Shown: one piece after another, positions 1 to 5,996 of the stretch
Position numbering within the stretch: the first letter of the stretch is position 1
How the letters are laid out: each line of letters starts with the position of its first letter
Source of the DNA: Accumulibacter sp.
Lineage (GTDB): Bacteria; Pseudomonadota; Gammaproteobacteria; Burkholderiales; Rhodocyclaceae
DNA length: 8,991 nt
Reading direction: 5' to 3'
Assembly (NCBI GenBank): GCA_031274075.1
Contig: JAISQQ010000267.1
Location: 1 to 8,991 of the forward strand
Notes under the pieces: generated by a model
The model's input: the letters and a program-made list of their open reading frames with translations, nothing else
What the model was told of the DNA's origin: nothing
The model's database searches: none
Position numbers and translations under genes: made by a program

Positions 1-15
1 ATTCGGCCTGGGCGC

Positions 16-759
16 TCAACGCAAATCCAATTCCTCCCGCACCCAGGGCGCATCCTTCTCGCGTTCGAGCATAATCCGGCGCGCGCGCGTCAGGGACACG
101 GCGACGGCGTACATCCAGCAGGCCAGCGCGCAGAGCAGCACGCCCCAGAGCACGATTGCGGGCAGCGCTGATTTGCCCAGGCTGATCGACGTACCCTGGT
201 GCAGGGTATTCCACCATTTCACTGAAAAATAGATGATCGGGATATTGACCACGCCGACCAGCGCCAGGATGGCTCCGGCCCTGTCCGCGCGGCGCGGATC
301 GTCGATTGCCGCTTGCAGGGCGATGAAGCCGATGTAGAGGAAAAACAGGATCAGCTCGGAAGTGAGGCGCGCGTCCCATGCCCACCATGTTCCCCACATC
401 GGCTTGCCCCACAGCGCGCCGGTCCACAGCGAGAGAAAGGCGAACAGCGCTCCGGTCGGCGCCAGCGCCCGGGCCATCGTGCCCGGCAGGCGGGAGTTGA
501 AAACCAGGCCGAGACCGGCCCAGAACGCCATCACCAGATAGACGAACATCGACATCCACGAGGCCGGCACGTGCAGGAAGATGATGCGGTAGCCTTCACC
601 CTGCCGCGCATCGGCCGGCGCGATGAAAAAACCGACGACCAGGCCGGCGACGCCGAAAACCGCGGCCAGCGCCCAAAACCACGGAATCATCCGTCCAGCC
701 AGCGGATAGAAGGCTTGCGGACTGGCGAAACGGCGGCGCTTGGATGGCGGGAGACTCAT
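16..759 (-). CDS. ccmC: CcmC, cytochrome c maturation haem-handling membrane protein
   Basis: Inner-membrane component of System I cytochrome c biogenesis. In the family it binds haem on its periplasmic face and passes it to the chaperone CcmE together with the CcmAB ATPase. Numbering from the upstream ATG at 804, the tryptophan-rich signature WGKPMWGTWWAWD is at about 132-144, and conserved periplasmic His are seen at 78 (LHVP) and 202 (LHQG). Their 124-residue spacing equals that of E. coli H60/H184 as I recall them. About six hydrophobic segments are visible. The frame is open to an ATG at 804, giving 262 residues, but the extra 15 residues are partly encoded by a heptamer repeat and the family length fits the ATG at 759 better (247 residues). 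Neither ATG has a clear Shine-Dalgarno. The gene ends 15 bp from the window edge, so ccmD could follow outside. Family assignment is very secure; the start is not. Confidence 0.95.
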   Translation of the reverse strand: MSLPPSKRRRFASPQAFYPLAGRMIPWFWALAAVFGVAGLVVGFFIAPADARQGEGYRIIFLHVPASWMSMFVYLVMAFWAGLGLVFNSRLPGTMARALAPTGALFAFLSLWTGALWGKPMWGTWWAWDARLTSELILFFLYIGFIALQAAIDDPRRADRAGAILALVGVVNIPIIYFSVKWWNTLHQGTSISLGKSALPAIVLWGVLLCALACWMYAVAVSLTRARRIMLEREKDAPWVREELDLR

Positions 760-782
760 GGCGCGGCGGGCGGCCAGGGACG

Positions 783-800
783 GGAGACGGGAGACGTTCT
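783..800. repeat. Heptamer repeat (GTCTCCC, minus strand) at the 5' end of ccmC
   Basis: On the minus strand two GTCTCCC units are followed by a partial GTCCC unit, giving a 7-bp period. It lies just inside the longer possible ccmC frame, where it would encode SRLPS. It resembles in period, but not in exact word, the repeats at 904-931 and 2118-2145. Confidence 0.6.
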
Positions 801-903
801 CCATACCGGGCCTGGGAGAGTAGGTTCGTTCATCAGGATATTAGAGCATCTTCGGGGCAAGTATTGGCATATTTCATCGCCTGAACCTTGGTATAGACAT
901 TCC

Positions 904-931
904 GGAAGATGGAAGATGGAAAACGGAGGAC
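904..931. repeat. Four 7-bp tandem repeats between ccmG and ccmC
   Basis: Plus-strand units are GGAAGAT, GGAAGAT, GGAAAAC and GGAGGAC, at 904, 911, 918 and 925, followed by AGTC. The unit drifts along the array and ends in a word (GAGGACAGTC) that recurs inverted at 967-976. No coding role is evident. Confidence 0.75.
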
Positions 932-976
932 AGTCATATTTGCGGGCGCGCAACGCCCGGTAAGCAGACTGTCCTC
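926..976 (-). other. Long intercistronic hairpin between ccmG and ccmC
   Basis: GAGGACAGTC (926-935) and GACTGTCCTC (967-976) are perfect 10-bp inverted arms. The loop contains a second perfect stem, CGGGCG (943-948) with CGCCCG (954-959). It begins about 18 bp past the ccmG stop in the transcribed direction and is followed by CGTTTTCC, a weak T-run. It could be a weak terminator or an mRNA-stability element that lowers ccmC relative to ccmG. It may also simply be what two opposed heptamer arrays look like. Confidence 0.5.
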
Positions 977-994
977 TGTCATCCGATCCCCGGA

Positions 995-1588
995 TCATTT
1001 CGACAACTCCGCGGCGAGCGGCAGAATCTTGCCGGAGAACAGCTCGGGGGTGATCGGGCCGACGTGCTTGAGACGGATCACGCCGGTCTTGTCGATGACA
1101 TAGCTTTCCGGCACGCCGTACACGCCGTAGTCGATGCCGACGCGCCCGTCGAGATCGAGCGCCGACAGCGCGTACGGGTCGCCGTGGCGCTTGAGCCAGG
1201 CATCGGCACGTTGCACGCCCAGGTCTTTTTCGGCTTCGGCGGAAATCTGGTCCATGTCGAAAGCGGCGTCGCCGCGTACTTCCTTGTAGTTGAGCCCGAT
1301 GAGCGTTACCGCCCCGCTTTTGGCGATCTCGACCAGGATCGGATGTTCCTGGCGGCAGGAAACGCACCAGGTCGCCCAGACGTTGAGCAGCCACACCTTG
1401 CCCCGCATGTCTTCGGGCGAGAAGCTTTGCTCGGCCACGCCGGGTTTGGGTAGCGCGGGTAGCACGAACGAAGGCGCCGGTTGGCCGACGAGCGGCGACG
1501 GCAGCTCGCGCGGATTGAGCCGAAGGCCCACGGCAAGCAGGACGACGAGCGCGGCGAAACCGATCAGCGGCCAGAGAAAACGGTTCAT
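995..1588 (-). CDS. ccmG: CcmG/DsbE, thiol:disulfide reductase of cytochrome c maturation
   Basis: Periplasmic thioredoxin-fold protein anchored by one N-terminal membrane helix (about residues 5-22). It helps keep the apocytochrome CXXCH cysteines reduced for haem attachment, normally taking electrons from DsbD/CcdA. The redox site is WCVSC, with Cys75 and Cys78, followed by RQEHP as in CcmG proteins. The cis-proline segment GVYGVPESYVID (Pro160) matches the GVxGxPE pattern typical of CcmG. The 197 residues are close to the usual family size. The start ATG overlaps the stop of a 22-codon upstream frame (ATGA), suggesting translational coupling. In most ccm operons ccmG follows ccmF; here it precedes ccmC. 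A generic TlpA/ResA-type reductase is the alternative, but the neighbouring ccmC favours CcmG. Confidence 0.93.
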   Translation of the reverse strand: MNRFLWPLIGFAALVVLLAVGLRLNPRELPSPLVGQPAPSFVLPALPKPGVAEQSFSPEDMRGKVWLLNVWATWCVSCRQEHPILVEIAKSGAVTLIGLNYKEVRGDAAFDMDQISAEAEKDLGVQRADAWLKRHGDPYALSALDLDGRVGIDYGVYGVPESYVIDKTGVIRLKHVGPITPELFSGKILPLAAELSK

Positions 1589-1653
1589 GCGCGGCGGCCC
1601 GGAAAATGCGAGTCAAACGCGGCAAGCGCGGATTCAAGGCGGGTATGGGTCAT
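1585..1653 (-). CDS. Possible 22-aa small ORF translationally coupled to ccmG
   Basis: The frame starts with ATG at 1653 (MTHTRLESAL...), ends in ...PGRRA, and its TGA overlaps the ccmG ATG as ATGA. An AAGGA Shine-Dalgarno lies about 9 nt upstream of its ATG, whereas ccmG itself has no obvious purine-rich site. It could be a leader peptide that delivers ribosomes to ccmG, or the remnant of a gene whose rest was lost when the upstream insertion element arrived. I do not recognise the peptide. Support is the Shine-Dalgarno and the overlap only. Confidence 0.4.
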   Translation of the reverse strand: MTHTRLESALAAFDSHFPGRRA

Positions 1654-1713
1654 GGCGCTTATTCCTTAGAAGCTGCTTTGGAAATTAGAAAGATATTTGA
1701 GAAGCAGATGGAT

Positions 1714-1837
1714 CATCCAGTAGGGCGCGCTCTCCGAGCGCGCCGGGTGGCGGCATCCAGGATAGGGCGCGATCTCCGGGCGCGCCGGGGGGCGGCATCC
1801 AGGGTAGGGCGCGATCTCCGAGCGCGCCGGGGGGCGG
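1714..1837. repeat. Three ~42-bp tandem hairpin repeats
   Basis: Units begin with CATCCAG at 1714, 1754 and 1796 (lengths 40, 42 and 42). Each contains TAGGGCG, four variable bases, CTCCG, four bases, then CGCCG. In unit 1 this is a perfect 9-bp stem with a 3-nt loop: GGCGCGCTC, TCC, GAGCGCGCC. Units 2 and 3 have partly disrupted upper stems. Frames through this array give only low-complexity proline/arginine-rich translations and are not genes. Confidence 0.85.
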
Positions 1838-1860
1838 CGGTTTCGGAGAAACCGCCCTAC
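1836..1860. repeat. Inverted fourth hairpin unit with a different stem sequence
   Basis: GGCGGTTTC (1836-1844), loop GGA, GAAACCGCC (1848-1856), then CTA. Read on the minus strand it has the same frame as the upstream units: TAGGGCG, gttt, CTCCG, aaac, CGCCG. The four variable bases changed on both sides of the stem together. Confidence 0.8.
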
Positions 1861-2016
1861 CTTCCCCCAGTGCTCGAATTGAGGTTTTTGGGATCCAAGC
1901 ATTTCTTGTACCAATTTTTTAAAAACAGCTTCTTAGAAGCTGTTGGCGATCTTCTTTCCGGGAACACAGGTATCTTGCACAAGTCCATCATGAAAACCTC
2001 ACTCCGAGCCGCCTCC

Positions 2017-2098
2017 GGGAGCGCGGGCCGCCTGCCCCGCTTTTGACCCGCGGCATGACGCTGCCGCCGCTGTTGCGGGGCTGGTGCCCCGCGCTCCC
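2017..2098. repeat. REP pair (BIME-like), copy 1
   Basis: Two inverted REP-like palindromes flank a spacer. The right arm (about 2075-2098) contains GCGGGGC-TGGT-GCCCCGC followed by GCTCCC. The left arm (2017-2040) is a degenerate inverted copy. The whole unit, including the spacer words CCGCTTTTG and CATGAC, matches the element at 7980-8058 in opposite orientation. It lies just past the aldolase stop, as usual for REP sequences downstream of operons. Confidence 0.8.
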
Positions 2099-2117
2099 AG
2101 AGAAGCTCGCAAACTGA

Positions 2118-2145
2118 CAGTCCTCTGTCCTCAGTCTTCTGTCCT
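2118..2145. repeat. Four 7-bp repeats overlapping the 3' end of the aldolase gene
   Basis: Plus-strand units are CAGTCCT, CTGTCCT, CAGTCTT and CTGTCCT. On the minus strand the array supplies the last residues of the aldolase (about QRTED) and its TGA at 2131-2133. The words match those at 925-935 and 967-980. Confidence 0.8.
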
Positions 2146-2793
2146 CTGATTCACCACCTTCCATGCCTCGACAAAGGCCCGTGCCCGCCGCGCCACTTCG
2201 TCCGCGCGCAGGCCCGGCTGGTAGATCGCCGAACCCAGGCCGAATCCGCCGGCGCCGGCTTCGAGGTAGGGGCGCAGCGTTTCGGCGGTGATTCCGCCGA
2301 ACGGCAGCAGCAGGGTGTCTTTCGGCAACACGGCGCGAATCGCCTTGACCACCTTCGGCGGGATCATCTCGCCGGGAAACAGCTTCAGTCCGTCGGCGCC
2401 GGCGGCCAGCGCGGCGAAGGCTTCGGTCGGCGTCAGCACGCCCGGCACGCACGACAGGCCGAGCGACTTGGCCGCGCGCACGACGGCGAGGTCGGCATGC
2501 GGCATGAAGACCATTTCGCCGCCGCATTCCGCGACCTGGGCGGCCTGCCCGGGAGTCATCACGGTGCCTGCGCCCACCAGGGCGTCGTCCGGCAGCGCCT
2601 TGCGCATCCGCGCGATGCTGGCGAACGGCTCCGGCGAATTGAGCGGCACTTCGAGCAGGCGAAAGCCCGCGTCATACAGGGCGCGGCCGATGCCTTCGCT
2701 TTCCTCCGGGCGAATGCCGCGCAGGACGGCGACCAGGGGCAGGGCGGCGACCGCCGCGGCAAAACGTTCTGGGGGTGAAATCGTGGAAGTCAT
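2131..2793 (-). CDS. 2-dehydro-3-deoxy-6-phospho(galacto/glucon)ate aldolase, DgoA/Eda family
   Basis: Class I aldolase expected to cleave a 2-keto-3-deoxy-6-phospho-sugar acid to pyruvate and glyceraldehyde 3-phosphate in the cytoplasm. Visible family marks over 220 residues (a normal length): LRGI with Arg25, the general-base Glu48 in LLEVPLNSP (the NSP form is typical of DgoA rather than Eda), GAGTV at 74-78, the Schiff-base Lys137 in LKLFP, and a phosphate-binding region of GG at 166-167 and GLGS with Ser188. The residue before GG is Phe165, where I recall Thr161 in Eda and Val154 in E. coli DgoA, so the stereochemical preference is open. It is last in the six-gene operon and 90 bp after tctC, across two hairpins. 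Only a weak GGAG close to the ATG serves as ribosome site. The C-terminal NQRTED comes from a heptamer repeat and probably replaces the native end. Confidence 0.92.
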   Translation of the reverse strand: MTSTISPPERFAAAVAALPLVAVLRGIRPEESEGIGRALYDAGFRLLEVPLNSPEPFASIARMRKALPDDALVGAGTVMTPGQAAQVAECGGEMVFMPHADLAVVRAAKSLGLSCVPGVLTPTEAFAALAAGADGLKLFPGEMIPPKVVKAIRAVLPKDTLLLPFGGITAETLRPYLEAGAGGFGLGSAIYQPGLRADEVARRARAFVEAWKVVNQRTED

Positions 2794-2816
2794 GGCTCCG
2801 TTTTCCAGGAAAATTC

Positions 2817-2871
2817 GTCCCCTCCGCGGGCGGGAGGGGACCGGCGGGGAAGCGCATTCGACGCTTCCCCG
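2817..2871 (-). terminator. Tandem hairpins between tctC and aldolase; possible attenuator
   Basis: The first stem after the tctC stop is CGGGGAAGCG (2845-2854) with CGCTTCCCCG (2862-2871). The second is GTCCCCTCC (2817-2825) with GGAGGGGAC (2833-2841), followed on the minus strand by GAATTTTCC. The T-run is short, so partial termination or protection of the upstream message is more likely than full termination. Either would give more binding protein than aldolase. Confidence 0.55.
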
Positions 2872-2883
2872 GTGGCTTCGAGC

Positions 2884-3843
2884 TTACTTGCCGAGTTCCA
2901 TCTTCGACAAGAGATCGTTGAAAAACACGTACTGGTCGTCGACGAACTTGCGGCAGTCTTCGGGGTTCCGGTAGCGGACGATCATTCCCCTGGAGACGAT
3001 GAAGTTCTTGAACTCATCGCTGCTGGCGGCCTTTTGCAGCGCCGCGCCGAGCCGGTCGAGAACCGGCTTGGGCGTTCCCTTCGGCGCGCCAAAACCGCCC
3101 CAGCCGGCGAATTCGAGATTGATGCCGCTCTCGATCAGCGTCGGCACTTTCGGGAAGGCCGGATCGCGTTCCGGCGTCATGATCGCCAGGATCTTCAGCT
3201 TGCCGGCGTCCACGCCCGCCTTGACCTCGCCGGAGTTGACCGTCACCGCCTCGATGTGCTTGCCCATCAGCGCGGTCACCGCCGGCGCGGCGCCTTCGAA
3301 CGGGATATGGTTGAAGGTCACGCCCTGGTTGCCTTCGAGCGCCGACGCGGCGATGTGCCAGATCGAGCCGGTGCCGGAATTGCCGACCCGCAGCTTGCCC
3401 GGATTGGCCTTCGCGTATTTGATGAAATCGGCGACGGTGTCGTAGGGCGCGTCGCTGGACACGGTCAGCGCCGCCGGCACCATCGTCGTCTGGCCGATGA
3501 ACTCGAAGGAATCCGGCCCGAGGTCGGACAGCTTGAGCGCCTTGTGCATGACCAGTTCGACCGGGATGTAGCTCAGGGTATAGCCGTCCGGCGTGCCGCG
3601 CGCGACCTGCGACATGCCGACGCCGCCCGAGCCGCCCGCCTTGTTGACCACCACCACCGGCTTGCCGAGGTCCGCCTCCATGCCCTTGGCGATGATCCGC
3701 GCGGTCATGTCGGACGCTCCGCCGGGGTTGAAGGGCACGACGATCGTCACCTCGCGCTCGGGGAAGGCCGCAAGCGCCTGCGTGGCGCCTCCCGCCAACA
3801 GGGCCAATACCGAAACCGCCGCCAACATGTTCAACTTTTTCAT
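2884..3843 (-). CDS. tctC: TctC/Bug-family periplasmic substrate-binding protein
   Basis: Extracytoplasmic receptor of a tripartite tricarboxylate transporter: it captures a carboxylate-type ligand in the periplasm and delivers it to TctAB. The start chosen is the ATG at 3843, giving 319 residues, because a perfect AAGGAGG lies 8 nt upstream and the product begins with a clean signal peptide: MKK, a hydrophobic stretch, then ALA before AFPERE (cleavage near residue 25). The Bug signature VPFNPGGASDMTAR is at about 36-49, NKAGGSGG at 67-74, and PDGYTL at 85-90. Length is normal for the family. A frame extending 10 residues upstream is unlikely to be used. The gene is third in a B-A-C transporter order, where C-B-A is common. 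The ligand cannot be read from sequence; the neighbouring kinase and aldolase suggest a sugar-acid-like anion rather than citrate. Confidence 0.95.
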   Translation of the reverse strand: MKKLNMLAAVSVLALLAGGATQALAAFPEREVTIVVPFNPGGASDMTARIIAKGMEADLGKPVVVVNKAGGSGGVGMSQVARGTPDGYTLSYIPVELVMHKALKLSDLGPDSFEFIGQTTMVPAALTVSSDAPYDTVADFIKYAKANPGKLRVGNSGTGSIWHIAASALEGNQGVTFNHIPFEGAAPAVTALMGKHIEAVTVNSGEVKAGVDAGKLKILAIMTPERDPAFPKVPTLIESGINLEFAGWGGFGAPKGTPKPVLDRLGAALQKAASSDEFKNFIVSRGMIVRYRNPEDCRKFVDDQYVFFNDLLSKMELGK

Positions 3844-3852
3844 TTCTCTTTC

Positions 3853-3859
3853 CTCCTTG
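3853..3859 (-). promoter_or_regulatory. Consensus Shine-Dalgarno for tctC
   Basis: AAGGAGG on the minus strand, about 8-9 nt before the ATG at 3843. It is the strongest ribosome site in the operon, fits the need for excess binding protein, and decides the start against the ATG 30 nt upstream. Confidence 0.8.
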
Positions 3860-3903
3860 GTTGATGATGCCACTGCACTTCACGAAATTGCCGCGCCGCC
3901 GGA

Positions 3904-5406
3904 TCAATCCACATCCCCGGCGATCGCCGCCTTCTTGTTCTTGATTTCCGCGAGCACGCTGCCGACCAGCACGATTGCCGCGAGAATCAGGATGGCCAGC
4001 GAAATCGGACTTTGCACCAGGCCGATCAGGCTGCCGTTGTTCATCTTCACCGATTGCAGCAGAGCCTTCTCCATCATCGTGCCGAGCACGTAGGTCAGGA
4101 CGATCGGCGCCATCGGAATATCGATCTTCTTCATCACGTAGCCGACCACGCCGAACACCAGCATCACGCCGACGTCCCACAGGTCGTTCGATACCGTGTA
4201 GGCGCCGACGATGCAGACGATCAGCACGATCGGATACAGCAGCTTGGCCGGAATCATGGCGATTTTCGCCCACCATCCGGCCAGCGGCAGGTTCATGACG
4301 ACGAGCAGGAGATTGCCGATGAACATGCTGGCGATGACCCCCCAGACGAAGGTCGGATCCTGTGTAAACAGGATCGGTCCGGGCGTCAGCCCGTGCATGA
4401 TGAACGCGCCGAGCAGGATGGCGATGGTCGGCGAACTCGGGATTCCCAGGGTGAGCAGCGGAATCATGGCGCCGCCGCAGTAGGAATTGTTCGCCGTTTC
4501 CGGGCCGGCCACGCCTTCGATCGCCCCCTTGCCGAAGCGGCCCGGCGTCTTCGACAGCCTTTTTTCCAGCGAGTAGGAAATCAGCGCCGGAATCGCCGAA
4601 CTGGTGCCGGGGATCAGGCCGATCAGGAAGCCCAGGCCGGTTCCGCGCGCGATGGCGCCGCCGGTCGATTTGAGTTCCTCCTTCTTCGGAAAAAGGCTGG
4701 AGAGCTTTTCCGGCTTGCCGACCGCGGTCAGGTTTTCCATGCCGAGGAAGATTTCCGACAGCCCGAACAAGCCCATGGAAATGGTGACCAGATCCAGGCC
4801 GCTGATCAGGAAGGGCTGGCCGAAGGTAAAGCGCAGCATGCCGGACACCGGGTCCATGCCGATGGTCGACAGGGTCAGGCCGATGAACATCGCCACCAGC
4901 CCGCGCACGATCGACGTGCCCATCAGTCCGACGACCATGGTCATGCCGAACAGCATCAGCGAGAACATCTCGGTCGGCCCGAAGCGCAGGGCGAATTCGG
5001 CCAGCGGCGGCCCGATCAGCGCCAGGCCGAGAATCGACGCGATGCCGCCGATGAACGAGCCGATGGCGGCCACCCCGAGCGCCACGCCCGCCCGTCCCTG
5101 CTTGGCCATTTCGTGGCCGTCCAGGCAGGTGATCACCGAGGCCGCCTCGCCGGGCGTGTTGATCAGCACCGAGGTGATCGTCCCGCCGTACATGCCGCCG
5201 TAGTAGATGCCGGACAGCATGATGATCGCCGACACCGGCGCCATCCCGTAGGTCAGCGGAATCAGCAGCGCCGTCGCGGTCGTCGGGCCGATGCCCGGAA
5301 GCACGCCGACGAGCTGTCCGACGGTCACGCCGATGAGACAGTACAACAGGTTCTGCCAGGTCATGGCGACCTCGAAACCGGACCACAGGCCCATCAGCGA
5401 ATCCAT
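3904..5406 (-). CDS. tctA: TctA-family large membrane subunit of tripartite tricarboxylate transporter
   Basis: Large integral membrane subunit, about 11-12 hydrophobic helices over 500 residues, which forms the translocation path with TctB and is expected to be cation-gradient driven. Family marks: GVLPGIGP (34-41) with YYGGMYGG and NTPGEAASV (67-91), and the pseudo-repeat GLIPGTSS (263-270) with GPETANNS (301-308) and GIPSSPT (321-327). The two glycine/proline motifs occupy equivalent places in the two halves, as in other TctA proteins. The ATG at 5406 was chosen because GGGGAG lies 7 nt upstream; an in-frame TTG at 5421 would add five residues. It starts 34 nt after tctB and ends 60 nt before tctC, so one transcript is likely. 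The N-terminal half is typical and no truncation is seen. Confidence 0.95.
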   Translation of the reverse strand: MDSLMGLWSGFEVAMTWQNLLYCLIGVTVGQLVGVLPGIGPTTATALLIPLTYGMAPVSAIIMLSGIYYGGMYGGTITSVLINTPGEAASVITCLDGHEMAKQGRAGVALGVAAIGSFIGGIASILGLALIGPPLAEFALRFGPTEMFSLMLFGMTMVVGLMGTSIVRGLVAMFIGLTLSTIGMDPVSGMLRFTFGQPFLISGLDLVTISMGLFGLSEIFLGMENLTAVGKPEKLSSLFPKKEELKSTGGAIARGTGLGFLIGLIPGTSSAIPALISYSLEKRLSKTPGRFGKGAIEGVAGPETANNSYCGGAMIPLLTLGIPSSPTIAILLGAFIMHGLTPGPILFTQDPTFVWGVIASMFIGNLLLVVMNLPLAGWWAKIAMIPAKLLYPIVLIVCIVGAYTVSNDLWDVGVMLVFGVVGYVMKKIDIPMAPIVLTYVLGTMMEKALLQSVKMNNGSLIGLVQSPISLAILILAAIVLVGSVLAEIKNKKAAIAGDVD

Positions 5407-5440
5407 GCGGCGACTCCCCAAACGAGTTTCATAGCGGCGC

Positions 5441-5950
5441 TCACGGCAGCGGGACGGAAAAACAGACCTTGAAGACCAGGTAGCAGACCAGCGTGATGCC
5501 GATCGACAGGGCGACGGCCAGCCACACGCGGTAGTGGCGCGCGAAGGTGATGAACAGCAGCAGCGAACCGGCGACGATGAAACCGACGCTGTTGAGCAGC
5601 ATGAGGAAAACGAGGCACGAGAAAAATATCTCCGCCACGTTGTAGAGCGCCCGCCGTCCGGGAAAACTGTCGCCGACCCGGAACACCTGCACGGTGCAGG
5701 ACTGCCAGATGTAGAGCAGCGCCACGCCGATGGCGATGCCGGAAAGCCAGCGCGGATACATTCCCGGCCCGGCGCCCAGCCTCGACTGATACGGCAAATC
5801 GAAGGACAGGCGGAAGAACAGGACGGAAAACGCCAGGAAACAGAGCCCGAACCACAACCCGGCGTTTTGCCGCTTCACCCAGGCGGACAGTGTTTTTTCG
5901 CCGGCTGCTTTTTCGTCGGCTTTCTCGGCTGCTTTTTCGTTTTCAATCAT
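5441..5950 (-). CDS. tctB: TctB-family small membrane subunit of tripartite tricarboxylate transporter
   Basis: Small membrane subunit working with TctA. The chosen start at 5950 gives 169 residues and has GGGGAG 7 nt upstream. The open frame runs to an ATG at 6022 inside the kinase gene but has no support there. The N-terminus is a charged, low-complexity EKAAEKADEKAA segment (about 5-16), followed by four hydrophobic helices near 30-48, 66-84, 104-135 (a long or broken segment) and 142-162. The segment LGAGPGMYPRWL (58-69) matches the glycine/proline-rich sequence after the first helix in TctB proteins. TctB sequences diverge fast, so the call rests on size, topology, this segment and position between the kinase and tctA. 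The Ala/Glu/Lys extension is coded by a short imperfect repeat and may vary between strains. Confidence 0.9.
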   Translation of the reverse strand: MIENEKAAEKADEKAAGEKTLSAWVKRQNAGLWFGLCFLAFSVLFFRLSFDLPYQSRLGAGPGMYPRWLSGIAIGVALLYIWQSCTVQVFRVGDSFPGRRALYNVAEIFFSCLVFLMLLNSVGFIVAGSLLLFITFARHYRVWLAVALSIGITLVCYLVFKVCFSVPLP

Positions 5951-5974
5951 TTCGCCACTCCCCTCGTCTTTTCT

Positions 5975-5994
5975 CTCCGGCGCGCCGGCCGGAG
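5975..5994 (-). other. Short GC-rich hairpin after the kinase gene
   Basis: CTCCGG (5975-5980) and CCGGAG (5989-5994) are inverted arms around an 8-nt loop, 2-3 nt past the kinase stop. No T-run follows, so it is not a terminator. It could stabilise or separate the kinase message from tctB. Confidence 0.3.
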
Positions 5995-5996
5995 CT

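Larger units (their letters stand above)
1669..1932. mobile_element. MITE-like non-autonomous element with TTA target duplication
   Basis: The left end reads TTA then GAAGCTGCTTT (1666-1679). The right end reads AAAACAGCTTC then TTA (1922-1935). The ends are 11-bp inverted repeats with one mismatch, flanked by identical TTA trinucleotides. The interior has no coding potential and carries the hairpin repeat array at 1714-1860. A further copy of the end word (GAAGCTGTT) begins at 1936, making a perfect 21-bp palindrome centred on 1934, perhaps from a second insertion or a decayed neighbour. No transposase is in the window. The class (an IS5-like TNA target is one option) is inference. Confidence 0.5.

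Noticed and set aside
1..19. Possible ccmD start (TTG overlapping the ccmC TGA)
   Set aside because: Only six codons remain before the window edge, too few to judge.
1606..2046. Open frames through the intergenic island on both strands (for example 1606-2046 plus, 1666-1914 minus)
   Set aside because: Their translations are repeats of the ~42-bp hairpin units, have no ribosome site, and overlap the insertion element and the ccmG leader.
3014..5386. Very long minus-strand frame of 790 codons across tctC and tctA
   Set aside because: It is an Arg/Gly/Asp-rich out-of-frame shadow of tctA and tctC, which are clear family members in the other frame; long shadows are expected in GC-rich DNA.
4012..5472. 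Plus-strand 486-codon frame opposite tctA
   Set aside because: His/Arg/Gln-rich composition typical of the antisense frame of a GC-rich membrane gene; no family resemblance.
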